64,000 nt of DNA from Rhabdophis nuchalis (taxonomy: Eukaryota; Chordata; Lepidosauria; Squamata; Natricidae), in NCBI GenBank assembly GCA_039707465.1, contig CM077643.1, positions 320,049,919 to 320,113,918 of the forward strand. The letters are read 5' to 3'. The notes beneath the pieces were generated by a model. It made no database searches. It was not told the origin of the DNA and worked only from the letters and a program-made list of their open reading frames with translations. Of the stretch, positions 1 through 10,345 are shown piece by piece. Within the stretch, counting starts at the first letter, position 1; each line of letters begins with the position of its first letter. Made by a program: the position numbers and the translations under genes.

Positions 1-1563
1 TTGCACTCCAGTCACCAGAACAATGTAAAAAAAAAAAAAATCGGTTAAGGGATAGAGTATAAACATATTGGATGAAATCTCTGAATCAAATCAACTTTCC
101 AAATTGAATGAACAAACATTTTATTATCGCCCAAGACCAGATCGTAAAAGTTAAAGCAGTCTGAGAATACAGAAAAATCTTGTTAATGAAGTGAATAATA
201 ATTCTCTTGTCAGGCCTGAACACAGCAAATCCTTATGACTTGACTCTGGAATTTAACTGTTGGATGGGAGATTTAAGGATGCTTATCTTTTTGGAATAGC
301 TTTAAATGCCATTGGATTCTAAATCAGATTGTTGGTTGGTTATCTCCAAATAGATCCATTATCTTTGGCATGGGCATACTGTGGAGGTAAATGTACCTCC
401 GTGTGACATGAAAGCTGTATTCATTACAAGCCTTGAGACCCCTTCCTCCCCAAATCCAAGCATATGAACTGTGTGTAAAGTGCCCTTGCAAGAAAACATT
501 CAGAGCAAGTGGAATGGATCCTGACTCATGATAGAGAGAAGACTGAGTTAGAAACCTGTGGGCCAGTGCTTCTATTCATGTCCATATCTCTCAAAGATAG
601 TATGGCTGACATGATGACAATACAGGGAAAGTTATATAATAATAAGGTTGCATAGATGGGTTTATCCAGTCTCCAAAGTCTGCCTTTTTCCTTCATGTTG
701 TCTTTACGATCCAGGCCAAAGTTAAATAAGTTCTGGTTCTGCTTTTGATCAGGACTGCTTAACTGTTTATTGATTGCATGCTAAATGAAATTATGTTGTA
801 ACTTTAAAGTGGATTGATTGCTTTAGCTGAGCCAGGTTTGGGCCACAACAATAGAAAGCCTCTTTTCTGAATTGAGTGTACGTTCAGTCATTCAACTCTC
901 CAGAAATCTGAATGAAATAACTTTGGAAATACACATTTAAATAAAAGTTTCAATCAGATCTGATCCAATCTACGTGGCAAAATCAGCTATGTGCCCTAAT
1001 GATACTTGAGTTTTCTTTCTTGTCATTGGAAGAGATACAATAATCATTTTTCAGTGCTATTCCATGTTCTTTTGTATTTCAGACAGATTTATTTACGTTT
1101 TCCCTCTGGGATTTCAGCTGCACACAGGGAATCTATTTGACTGGCTCAGGAAAATCATGAGACTTTTGTCTCTGGTCATATTTTTTGCCATTATATTACA
1201 AGGGATGGCACTGGGGGGGGGGGAATTCAGCTCTCTGGATTAAATGTCACTTAAGGGGAATGATGCAGTTGAGGAAAAAAAGAAAAAAAAGGGACCAAGA
1301 AAAGCATCCTCTAAGGCTAAGCAAAACAAACTGCACGTAGAGTTGTAACGAGTACTTGAAATTGCAGGAATCCGAGGGATAGTTTGACATTTATAAGAGT
1401 AAATAGAAAAGAAGGCATGAAATATTGATCCTATCTTTACTGAGAATAGCTTTCCTGACGGTGACAGTAGAGCAGAATATAAGAGAGGAACCAGTGGAAA
1501 ATTCCTTGCCTCCAGTTTATCACCTTTGCAGAGCTCATTAAGACCCCACACAATCTTACATAG
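1..1563. other. Unannotated intergenic DNA
   Basis: AT-rich sequence with no convincing coding region or recognisable repeat. It contains short homopolymer runs (poly-A near 27-40, poly-G near 1213-1222). The short open frames here lack domain features and look like chance frames. Confidence 0.5.
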
Positions 1564-1878
1564 AAAGGTAAAGATTTCCCTGGTAGTCATGTTTTGACTC
1601 TATGGGGGAGGTGTTCATTTCCATTTCTTGGCTGAGAGAGCCAGTGTTGTCTGAAGACAATTTCCATGGTCATGTGGCCAGCATGGTTATATGCCAAAGG
1701 TGCACGGAATAGTGTTATCTTCCCACCAAAGTGGTACCTATTCATTTACTTGCATTTGCATGCTTGTAAACTACTAAGTGGGCAGGAGCTGGGGCAAATA
1801 ATGGGAGCTCACCCACAATGCATGGAGCTTGGGTCTCAAACCGGGTTGTCAGCTGTCCAACTGACAAGCTCAATGTTT
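1564..1878 (-). mobile_element. Sauria SINE, degenerate copy
   Basis: Read on the minus strand, the copy runs from a decayed tRNA-like head to a BovB-like tail that ends in the family's ACCTTTACCTTT-type terminus (here near 1564-1580). It shares the same order of blocks with the better copies near 5.8-6.1 kb and 35.6-35.9 kb, for example 'gggagctcac' and 'cttcccaccaaag'. The tRNA end stops at about 1878, where an unrelated repeat begins. Sauria SINEs are squamate-specific and use BovB LINE machinery (family knowledge). Confidence 0.75.
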
Positions 1879-1879
1879 T

Positions 1880-2530
1880 TGTTGTGGCCAGCCAGTGGCC
1901 AGTGGAGCTGGCAGCAGAGTCAGACAGTGAGAAGGTTGGGGAAGAAAATGGGCCAGTCGTGGAGGTTGAGGAAGGCTCAGATGAGGGCTCTCCATCAGAG
2001 GCAGAGATGGGGCCAAGTCCATCTGGCAGTTCTCAGCTGCCTTTGGAGCTAGACAGCAGTGAGGCAGAGAAACAGCGGGAGCCTGTTCCCAGTGTGCACA
2101 TGCACAGAGCTTAGACAACCAGAAAAGAACAACTAAGAATCAGGGTTGACTTGAGAGTAAAGCCACAGGTCGATGGTGAATGGCCCCTCCCATAGGAAAT
2201 AAAAGAGGAGTGAAAGAGAAGTGGGCTTTTGCAGGAAACAATTTGTTCATTCGTTCGTTTGTTCATTCATTTCAGGAGTGTGAAGATCTGTCCATGAATC
2301 TCAGAGACTCTATGCTAAGTCTTTCCTTGCACAGCACTACGTTTGGAAAATATTTACATGGCAGCTTTCCAAGCTAGATAAGGTCTGTGGTCATAAATTC
2401 ACCTTTAAAAGACTGTTTACCAGGCCTTTGATGAATGCGAATGACAGAAATTCACATTCATTTAATAAAGGGGGTTTGTCAGAACCAGGAATTTGCCTGG
2501 TGCTTTTGGGGGAAGCCTAGGTCAGAAGTC
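1880..2530 (+). mobile_element. Candidate LTR-type repeat segment
   Basis: The segment has a Glu/Ser-rich open frame (about 1818-2114), a TATA-like 'aaataaaagagg' near 2200 and an AATAAA signal near 2465, which together suggest a promoter and polyadenylation region of an LTR-type element. No protease, RT or integrase motif is present, and no terminal duplication was found. The acidic frame has no family I recognise. The identification is tentative; it could be another interspersed repeat. Confidence 0.35.
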
Positions 2531-3044
2531 TTTAACTGCTGAGCCATTGAGCTCACTCATTCTTTCATATTGCATTCCCAAAGGGAGAGCCATGTAGAAA
2601 AACACATTAGATTTCCTGACCTCATCTTTTAAAATAAAATCTCACCACACTTTAAAAACCACCGCAATTAGTTTAGTTGTGACGCTTTTTTTGTATAATA
2701 TATAAATTTAATAAAATAAAATCCTTACAAACAAAACCAAAACCTTGGCAATGGAAGAAATCTTTGAAAGAAACAAGAACTGCTGGCTTCGATTTAAGCT
2801 GAGTGCACTATAAGAGTGTACTGTCAGGAGCAATCTGTTGATTGTAAACTTTACCTTATTTCTTATAATTACAGACAGGGCAATAGTGTAATTGAGAACA
2901 AACCTGCCTGCATTGTCTATTGCAGCTCAAGAAGAATGACAAAAAGCAACGCACCCCCCCCCCCCAAATCATATTAATCCATTGTGCAAATAATTCTCTA
3001 TGCTTCATTGGATGCTTCACTTTTAATATTTCACTGCAGGCAAC
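2531..3044. other. Unannotated AT-rich DNA
   Basis: I see no gene or clear repeat here. A poly-C run of about 13 lies near 2953-2966. Confidence 0.45.
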
Positions 3045-3419
3045 TGTTAGATTAGACAAAGAAGTCCGACTCAGGCATGGTCAATCAACAGGAACGTTTA
3101 TTCAGCAACTATTTACAATACACAAGAATCACTACTGGCAAGGCTTCCCTGTCTGACAGCCCTTTATATAGGCTTTCAGACAGGAATCCTTGCAGCAAGC
3201 TAGCTGCAACATTGTATCTATTTTCTAGACAGTCTCCTGCCAGCTGCGTCTTAGCCAATCAGACGCGGCTGCCGGCTCCGTTCCGGAATGTGGTGATTCA
3301 GAGTTCACCAGACTTGCTGGCACTGTCCTAGACCTGAGGACTTAACAGCAACTCTAGGGTTTTTTCCTTCCCCCAGCTTGCAGTCCTTTGGTTGTCGTTT
3401 TCAACTTGTTCCTACTACA
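3045..3419 (-). mobile_element. Probable solo LTR
   Basis: On the minus strand the segment begins TGTAGTAGG and ends CTAACA, fitting TG...CA termini of an LTR. A TATA box (CTATATAAAG, rc of about 3163-3175) is followed about 75 bp later by an AATAAA signal (rc of about 3096-3104), the normal promoter-to-poly(A) order of an LTR. No internal gag/pol sequence flanks it, so it looks like a solo LTR left by recombination. A clean target duplication is not visible (gcaac versus tcacc), so exact ends may be off by a few bases. Confidence 0.6.
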
Positions 3420-3551
3420 TCACCCAGGGAATTTTACCCTGCAATTCAATAAGTCATCTCTAAAAGGTGAAATAATTGGTGGGGGTGGGGGGGTGGGGAA
3501 TCATCATTTTGGAAATGGAATATTCCTCCTTTAAAATGACATAGTTAAAAG

Positions 3552-3685
3552 CAGGAATCTCCAAATTGGCAACTTTTAGCCTTGTGGACGTCAATTCCCA
3601 GAATTCTTCAGTCAGCCATGCTGCCTGGGGAATTCTGAGTGTTGAAGTCCAAAAGTCTTAAAGTTGTCGAATTTGGAGATCCCTT
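3552..3685. mobile_element. Palindromic hAT-type MITE, older copy
   Basis: The two halves are near-inverted complements: 'ttcccagaattct' and 'gactt' motifs on the left mirror 'gaattctgag' and 'gaagtc' on the right. It is the same family as the cleaner copy at 44039-44173. Flanks GTTAAAAG and GTTAAGAA agree at 6 of 8 positions, consistent with a decayed 8-bp hAT target duplication. Confidence 0.65.
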
Positions 3686-3689
3686 GTTA

Positions 3690-4430
3690 AGAAAGGAGTA
3701 CATTATATTACATTAGCTCTCATTCCCTTCACTGCTGAATATTTTTTTTAACCATGTTTTTCCAGGGCTATGTGTTTATTTAGTCATTAATTACTTACTT
3801 ATGAATTGGAAACCTTGCCTACCCTACGTGATAACTGTGCAGTTAGTCATTACATGATATCCTTTCCTTCTGTTGCATCTCACTCACTCCTAGTTGAAAA
3901 TGCTATATTTTATTGTTAGGAAATTGCAATTTCCCATTGAGCTAATATTTCCATTCCTCTAATGAATGCTGCGGGAAGTAGAGTTGTGCATATGTCAGAG
4001 GCACACAATTTCTACCCCTGGCTATGCTATTTTGTAAATATTTGTAGCTTATATTTGTGTTGATATTGAAATGCACAGACAAGTTAAAATCCTGCCAACT
4101 ATTCCCCGGCATCTTTCAAGTTGAATATTTTAAAAAAGGGTATATATACAATCAATAAACCAATTAAAAGAGCAATTCTTACAAACTATAATACCCAAAC
4201 AAATACAAATCAAACAAGGCGTCAATAAGAGCTGGCTCTGGTTCAATGACTAAAAGCTTTCCTGAATAGAACATATTTCACTGACTTTCGAATGCAGCTT
4301 TCGCTGATCTGAACTGTTGGAAATTCTTCCAAATGCCCAGACTTTCTTTTAAAGTCTGTTTATGAAAGCAATCACGATATTTGGGGTGAGCGTGGCAAAT
4401 ACTGTTTTACTACTACAACTACTAAAAATA
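3690..4430. other. Unannotated intergenic DNA
   Basis: No credible gene or recognised repeat is seen here. Confidence 0.45.
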
Positions 4431-4439
4431 TTTATTTTA

Positions 4440-4850
4440 TTAAGAATGTTATTTATTAAGAATTTATTTTATTGATTAAGTTTATATGACTGCACAACAC
4501 ACTCATGGTGATTCCGGGTAGCTTACATAAATAAACACCGCATGCAAAACCCAATAAACCCTTGACCACCTGGTGAGAACAATCAAATCACTTCATGGTC
4601 TCCATATCACCCTGAGATCGCCAGGCTTTAGAAAGCATGTCAAGCCTCGTGGCCAATTTTATCTCCTCTGGGATCATATTGCAAAGGGGGGAGTTATCAC
4701 GGAGAAGACCCTTCTCCTTGGTCCCATTGGATGAACATTCTTAAAATGGGCCTGTAACATCTCCTGCTTCCCCGTTCTGATCACAGATGTAAACGGGAAA
4801 AGATGGTCTTTCAAATAACCTGACTCCAGCCCCAAATCTTCTCAGTACCT
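4440..4850 (-). mobile_element. LINE 3' tail fragment (CR1/L2-like)
   Basis: The segment carries the reverse complement of a LINE 3' end: a (TTTATT)-rich terminus followed by 'gattccgggtagcttacat', the analogue of the '...gcggctyacaa' block seen in the other L2/CR1 tails of this window. Further in is a decayed version of the C-terminal ORF block near 4680-4740. No open frame survives. Assignment to a clade is uncertain. Confidence 0.5.
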
Positions 4851-5579
4851 GATCTAATTAACAAGTTACATTCAACTTCTTTAAAGTAATCTGTATTAAT
4901 ATGACATTTAAAAGTAACAAGATAGAAGTCCTCAAGATTAGCAACAGCCATAACACAGTAGGAAAATGGAAACAGAACCATGATGGGATTTAAGGAAGAA
5001 GAGGATCATGAAGGAGAATCAAGATATCTCTTCAGACAAAGGGAAATCCAGCATCAAGATCTGCAGGTTTTTTTCAGAATGATTAAAGCAGCATTCCTGT
5101 GGCAATCTCTGGTCCTTTGAGACAGAGAGTGACTCAAAGGACCACCTCTACACAGGTAGAAAAGAGATAGGACTTGTGATACTTTTGTCAGTCCAACCTC
5201 CCCTACAGATATCATTGAGTGAATTCCTGAGGATCAGCAAGAAGAAAACTCCTAATTATTTGTGGTAGTATTTTCTGGTATCCCCCAACTTCATTTGTTT
5301 CACCTCATTAAAGGCTAGTGGTGGGATGATGCTAGAAAATGATCCCCCTATATAAACAGAAAGCAAACTCCACAGATACTAGCACTCTTGGCATTACCTG
5401 GATGGGTAATAAAACATCGGCAAGTGCACAACCAAGCTCAGGGAGCACCAACTATTCCCTGATCATAGAGTCATTCGCTATCAGATAGCCTCAGTCATTT
5501 TTTTGCCAAACTTATGAATCATGTAGGACAGGAAAGTACATTTTGTGCCAAAGTAAGGGGAAAGTGCCATCTTATTGAT
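4851..5579. other. Unannotated intergenic DNA
   Basis: AT-rich sequence with no recognised gene or repeat. Confidence 0.45.
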
Positions 5580-5581
5580 TG

Positions 5582-5597
5582 ATAAATAAATAAATAA

Positions 5598-5692
<95 letters not shown>

Positions 5693-5694
5693 AT
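5582..5694. repeat. (AAAT)n microsatellite
   Basis: An almost pure tetranucleotide array of AAAT units, about 113 bp, with one early AATA phase slip. Confidence 0.98.
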
Positions 5695-5750
5695 ATTCAT
5701 CAAGTTATGTGCCAGATATGTGGCAAATTTCTTCTGAATTCATCATATGT

Positions 5751-5794
5751 CATTTACCTTTTAGCAATAAGGCTTTATTGCTAAAAGGTAAATG
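5751..5794. repeat. Perfect 20-bp inverted repeat with 4-nt loop
   Basis: Arm 5751-5770 is the exact reverse complement of arm 5775-5794, separated by GGCT. The right arm overlaps the 3' terminus of the adjacent Sauria SINE (CTAAAAGGTAAATG), so the left arm looks like an inverted copy of the SINE end. Confidence 0.95.
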
Positions 5795-6128
5795 TAAAGG
5801 TTCCCTTTGCACATATGTGCTAGTTGTTCCTGACTCTAGGGGGTGATGCTCATCTCTGTTTCAAAGCCGAAGAACCAGCGTTGTCCGAAGATGTCGCCGT
5901 GGTCATGTGGTCGGCATGACTAAATGCCGAAGGTGCACAGAATGCTGCTACCTTCCCACCAAAGGTGGTTCCTATTTTTCTACTTGCATTTTTAATGTGC
6001 TTTTGAACTGCTAGGTTGGCAGAAGCTGGGACAAGAAATGGGAGCTCACTCCGTTACGCGGTGCTAGGGATTCGAATCACTGAACTGCGGACCTTTCTGA
6101 TCGACAAGCTTAGCATCTTAGCCACTGA
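5783..6128 (-). mobile_element. Sauria SINE
   Basis: On the minus strand the element starts with a tRNA-like head: an A-box-like TGGCTAAGATG and a B-box-like GATTCGAATCC (rc of about 6068-6079). The body continues through 'gagctcccatttcttgtccc' and ends with a BovB-like tail and the ACCTTTACATTTACC terminus at 5783. Length (about 345 bp) is near full for the family. RNA polymerase III transcription from the internal A/B boxes and BovB-dependent retrotransposition are known for the family. Confidence 0.85.
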
Positions 6129-6159
6129 AGACACTATCCTCCCACTCAAAAGTTTGATA

Positions 6160-6330
6160 GTTTAATCCCAGGCAGTGTCAGATGTTTCTCTCTCAGGACA
6201 CAAAGAGAAAATATCTGCTGTGAACTCCGCATAGGCATCAGGAAGGACATTCAGCCAGTAAATACTCAGCTCCATCCAGACTCCCAGGTCTACTCCAAAT
6301 AAAGGAATTACAAGGTAGAAAAAGAAAAAG
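6160..6330 (-). mobile_element. Possible RTE-type LINE tail
   Basis: On the minus strand the block 'actggctgaatgtccttcct' followed by 'gatgcc' resembles the conserved 3' UTR block of RTE-clade LINEs. No coding sequence accompanies it. Low-certainty assignment based on one short block. Confidence 0.3.
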
Positions 6331-6763
6331 AGAGAGAGATTTCCAAGGGCTGCAGAGGCAGTCAGTGTTTTTAAACAATGTGGTATTCTCATGTCTCAGA
6401 CTTGAATTCAGGTCAAAACTCAATTAGTATGCTGTTTTGGCTTGTGTTTTGCCTTTATGTCTTTTTCTTTTTTTCTTGAATTACTTTTATGCAGCTCTCG
6501 GCTCAAAACACATCCCAAATACATTAAAATGAATTTCATTAGAAACGGTAATATTTTAGAGCAGCATCGATACAAAGAGTGCTTTCTGATTAAAAATAAT
6601 TGGTGGGCATGTGAGTGTTTAACAAAATTCATTAAGCTGGAAATGGGGTGAAATGGACTTCTGGACATACTGTATATATGTCGCAATTTGGACATAGAAT
6701 GACCTTAGGGATGTTAAAACTCACCTGATGAAGACAATGAGATCTTAGAAATTCAGTCTATGC

Positions 6764-7288
6764 CTGTGATGGCGAACCTATGGCACATGTGACACAGGTG
6801 GCACACGGAGCCATATCTGCTGCACACGAGCTGTCAGCTCCAGCATGCATGCATGTACCAGCCAGTTTTTGGGCTTCCAAAGGACTGGGAGAGGCCGTTT
6901 TTGACCTCCCCAGGCTTCAGGAAAGCCTCTGAAAATAATTCCAAAAGCCAGAAATGGATTGTTCTCAATAAGGGGAAGATAGCATCCACGAATGGGTTAA
7001 CACAGTCCGTATTCTGATTGGACTGAGTCTGCATGAATAATAATTAATTGATTATAAAAGCCCCTCCTAGAGGTGTTCTAACCCAGTTTTCTGACTCAGT
7101 CCACTCTGGGACAGTCGGTTTATCCAACCTTATCTAAATTTTACACTACAGCTTGGAGGCGAGCAGTGTGGTACATGGGGGGGGGGGTTGTGCATGCATG
7201 TACATGTGCTTTATGAGTACCAGCACAGGCATGAGCTATTCCACGCGTGCATTTTGGCACCTAGCAACCAAAAGGCTAGCCATCGCTG
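6764..7288. mobile_element. Non-autonomous hAT element, 525 bp
   Basis: The ends are imperfect terminal inverted repeats: CTGTGATGGCGAACC on the left and GGCTAGCCATCGCTG on the right. Both flanks carry GTCTATGC, a perfect 8-bp target duplication (6756-6763 and 7289-7296) diagnostic of hAT-type transposition. The outer parts include 'ggcacatgtgacacaggtgg' and 'ttttggcacc'. The middle (about 6930-7140) differs in character and may be a secondary insertion. No transposase frame. Confidence 0.9.
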
Positions 7289-7339
7289 GTCTATGCCCAT
7301 TGAAATTACAACAAAAAATGAACAGAAATGGATCTTGAG

Positions 7340-7420
7340 TGTGTCTGTCAATTTGTGTATGTGTTTGTGCGTGCGTGCGTGTGCGTGTGTGTGTGTGCAC
7401 CCGTACACACCACACACATG
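7340..7420. repeat. (GT)n-rich simple repeat
   Basis: Interrupted GT/GC dinucleotide runs. The open frames across it on both strands are repeat artefacts. Confidence 0.85.
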
Positions 7421-8103
7421 AGGATGAGAAATAGCAATAGGTGGAGTAGACAGTGTCCTCTGTAAAGATTTTTGCTGGTTCTGTAACTTCTCCCCCTCCC
7501 TCAAGTTACTGCTTCACAGTAGGCAGTCAGACAAACAGGCGGACTGCCTTCCCGCAGGAGGATGACTAAACTGAGACATAACACTCATTTACAAACAACA
7601 TACAGTATTAGAAGGTTTTCTGAAGCAATGTAAGAGAGGAAGAAAGCCCAACAGTCACAAAACAGAACAAAAATAAAAATACCGATTCCCAGCTGTTAAG
7701 GATTATGCATGGCTCCCCTATTTCCTCTCTGTAGCATTTGCATGTAAGGAGCAGTTGGTGCAAACACAGCACCTTCTTCCCTATAATTCATCAGCCAGTT
7801 GGCAGCTAATTTGATTCTTCCCTTAATTTGATCAAAACCTCTGAAACTAAATCATTTTTGTGCTAAAATTACTCCGCCCACTCCTTTCTCCTCCACTACT
7901 GACAAATACTGTGGAGCATAAATTTATTCAAGTCTTAACACAGTTGCTGTTTAATTAGCTCTAAAAGTGACTATAAATAAAGGCTGGCTAAATTCTGAAT
8001 AAAATGCAGAAATGAATTCAAAGAAAGAGTGTGTGAGAAAATGTGAAAATTGTGAAATGGCCACCCAAATGTATTTTCTGATCTTGGGTAGCAATATGCG
8101 ATA
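7421..8103. other. Unannotated intergenic DNA
   Basis: No recognised gene or repeat family is seen here. Confidence 0.45.
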
Positions 8104-8105
8104 TA

Positions 8106-8621
8106 CAGTGGTACCTCGGTTCACGAACGCCTCTGTTCACGACCAATTCGGATTACGACCAAAAATTTCCCAAAAAATGTGCGGTTCACGAACACCGTTT
8201 CGGTTCACGAACGGAAAAGTTCGTAAAAATATGCTCCACTTCACGAACTCCGTCTCACTTCACGAACTCCACCTCGCTTCACGAACTCCGCCCTCGCTTC
8301 ACGAACAGAAAAGTTCGTAAAAATGCTCGGATTCACGAACCCCGTTTCGCTTCACGAACCGGAGCCGCGGACGACCAAAAAACAAGGTCAGAACGGATTA
8401 ACCGGATTTACATTGAACCCTATGGGAAACTGTGCCTCTGTTCACGACCAATTCTGTTCGCGAACAGAGTCAGTTCAAGAATCACGACCAAAAAACAAGG
8501 TCGGAACAGATTAACCGGATTTACATTGAACCCTATGGGAAATTGTGCCTCGCTTCACGACCAATTCGGATCGTGAACAGAGTCAGTTCACGAATTAACT
8601 TCATGAACCGAGGTACCACTG
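8106..8621. mobile_element. Mariner/Tc1-type MITE, 516 bp
   Basis: Terminal inverted repeats CAGTGGTACCTCGGTTC (left) and GAACCGAGGTACCACTG (right) match perfectly over 17 bp and are flanked by TA on both sides (8104-8105, 8622-8623), the signature of Tc1/mariner/pogo insertion. The interior is built from many 'ttcacgaac' units and holds a duplicated block (about 8390-8475 and 8508-8590, sharing 'ttaaccggatttacattgaa'). There is no transposase frame, so it must be moved in trans. Confidence 0.93.
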
Positions 8622-8849
8622 TACAGAGAATTAAAAGATGGGATTCTTTATTGAATTCTCCCAATTTTTCAGAATGTGGAGAATGAAAATTCAGAATTCT
8701 TTGGTGATGAAAATTTGTATCAGTATCTGCTGGGAGTTGTGTAGAGTACATTGGAGTTGAACAATCACAGTACAGTACATGGCTCCAGACTACATTTATA
8801 GGTGAGGCTGGGCTTCAGGCAGAGTTTGGGGAAGGGGAGGTTTGAATTA

Positions 8850-9523
8850 CAGTTAATCCTAGATTTGCAACAGTTCATTTAGTAACTGTTTGAATCAGAG
8901 GTGGGTTCCTACCGGTTTGGACCGGTTCAGCCAAATAGCAACTGGGTGGCCTGGGTTGTTGGAACCAGTAGCAACCCAGGCCTGCCATGGCCCCGAACTG
9001 GTTCTCCTATGGCGCCACCATCTTAATTTTCAGTTCTGCGAATGTGCAGAACGAATTTCATTGCAGAAATGTATTTTTTAATGTTTTGCGCATGTGAAGA
9101 CAATTTTAGATGCAAATGCACACACGCCTGGAGCAAAAAAAATTGTGCGCCAAACCAGCAGTAATTCCAGAAGCAATCCCTGGTTTGAAGTTAAACAGGA
9201 CTGAAAAAAGTGACTTATGGCTATTTTCACACTTACGACCATTGCAGTATGGTCATGATCATTTACAACTGGTTCATATTTATGATGGCTGCAATGTCCC
9301 GGGGACATGTGACCACCTTTTGCGGCTTTCTGACAAGCAAGTCAATGGGGAAGTCAAGTTCAGTTAACAACTGTGTTACTACTAACTTAACAACTGCAAA
9401 GACTCACTTAACAGCTGTGGCAAGAAAGATAGTAAAATGGGGCAAATCTCACTGAACAAATGTCTCTCTTAACAACAGAAATTTTGGACACAACTGTGGT
9501 CATAAAGCAATGAGGACTACCTA
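8850..9523. mobile_element. Mariner-like MITE split by a hAT insertion
   Basis: The left end CAGTTAATCCTAGA (after TA at 8848-8849) and the right end 'tgaggactacct' (before TA at 9524-9525) belong to the same family as the copy at 17629-18002. The interior includes 'aaagtgacttatgg' and 'ttaacaactg' motifs. The element is interrupted at 8896-9182 by a hAT MITE; removing that insertion joins the two halves. No transposase frame. Confidence 0.75.
8896..9182. mobile_element. hAT MITE nested in mariner-like element
   Basis: Starts CAGAGGTGGGTTCCTACCGG, a terminus shared with several copies in this window, and ends AGCAATCCCTG. The flanks GTTTGAAT (8888-8895) and GTTTGAAG (9183-9190) agree at 7 of 8 positions, an 8-bp hAT duplication made from the host mariner-like element. 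Confidence 0.85.
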
Positions 9524-10095
9524 TATGTTTTGCCTCTTTTAGGGCTTATGCTACCAAATGGTGATAAACAAATTCTATCAATTTTTAGAAGGGTTCTAAA
9601 AGCCCCAAAAAGATGTATGAATCCCTTCAATCGCAGATTTCTCTTCTCTTCCCTTCCCTTCCCTTCTCTTCTCTCATGCCCAGAAATCATTCTGCAGAGC
9701 ATCTCCCAGTCCCTATGTATAGCTAGGATTAGGGGCAATTAGGGGCAATGAAATAATCATTGAAATGACATATGGAAAATGCTGCTATATATTATGGGCA
9801 AGAGTTGTTATTATAGCAGGCTGCTATTTTTGAGGAGACCCTTTTGCTTCTTACAAAGTCTGGTTCTGTTGTCCTACCGAATCCCTGCAGGATTTGAGCT
9901 TTCCCTGAGAAGTTACAGCAAAGCGTATCACAGAATTGGCAAAAGAACTCAATTAAGGCAGGAACTGCAAATATGGATCCAAAGCTCACATTCGAACGAA
10001 AAACACATATTGGATGCTTCACAATGCTTCACAATGTTTTACAACTCTCTCTAAGTGTTTTACAGACTCAGCATATTGCTCCCAATAATGTGGGT
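9524..10095. other. Unannotated DNA with C/T-rich patch
   Basis: A short CTTCC/CTTCT-rich stretch lies near 9640-9675. No gene recognised. Confidence 0.45.
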
Positions 10096-10103
10096 CCCCA
10101 TAC

Positions 10104-10337
10104 CAGAGGTGGATTCCTACCGGTTTGGGCTGGTTCGGCCGAGTAGATAGTAACTTGGCTGCCCACCTCCCCAAACCTGTTTTATCGGTGGCAGTGGAGG
10201 TGGCACCATCTTGTTTTTTGCTTCTGCACATGTGCAGAAGCAATGTTTTCCCTACTGCACATGCACGTATAGCAGGCGTGGACTCAAAGCATGTCCCTGA
10301 GCGAACCGGCAATAAAAGAAGCCAGAACCCACTCCTG
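10104..10337. mobile_element. hAT MITE, 234 bp
   Basis: Starts CAGAGGTGGATTCCTACCGG and ends AGAACCCACTCCTG. Flanks CCCCATAC (10096-10103) and GCCCATAC (10338-10345) match at 7 of 8 positions. It is the same family as 8896-9182, with an internal 'cttctgcacatgtgcagaag' palindrome. No coding capacity. Confidence 0.88.
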
Positions 10338-10345
10338 GCCCATAC

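Noticed and set aside
5582..5694. Possible CRISPR-like or satellite array
   Set aside because: It is a simple AAAT microsatellite in vertebrate DNA, with no spacers.
5783..6128. Possible tRNA gene from A/B-box-like motifs
   Set aside because: The motifs belong to a SINE head; the cloverleaf is decayed and a BovB-type tail follows.
8012..8686. Frames of 63-102 codons in the mariner-type MITE
   Set aside because: They are readings of the reiterated 'ttcacgaac' units and contain no transposase signature.
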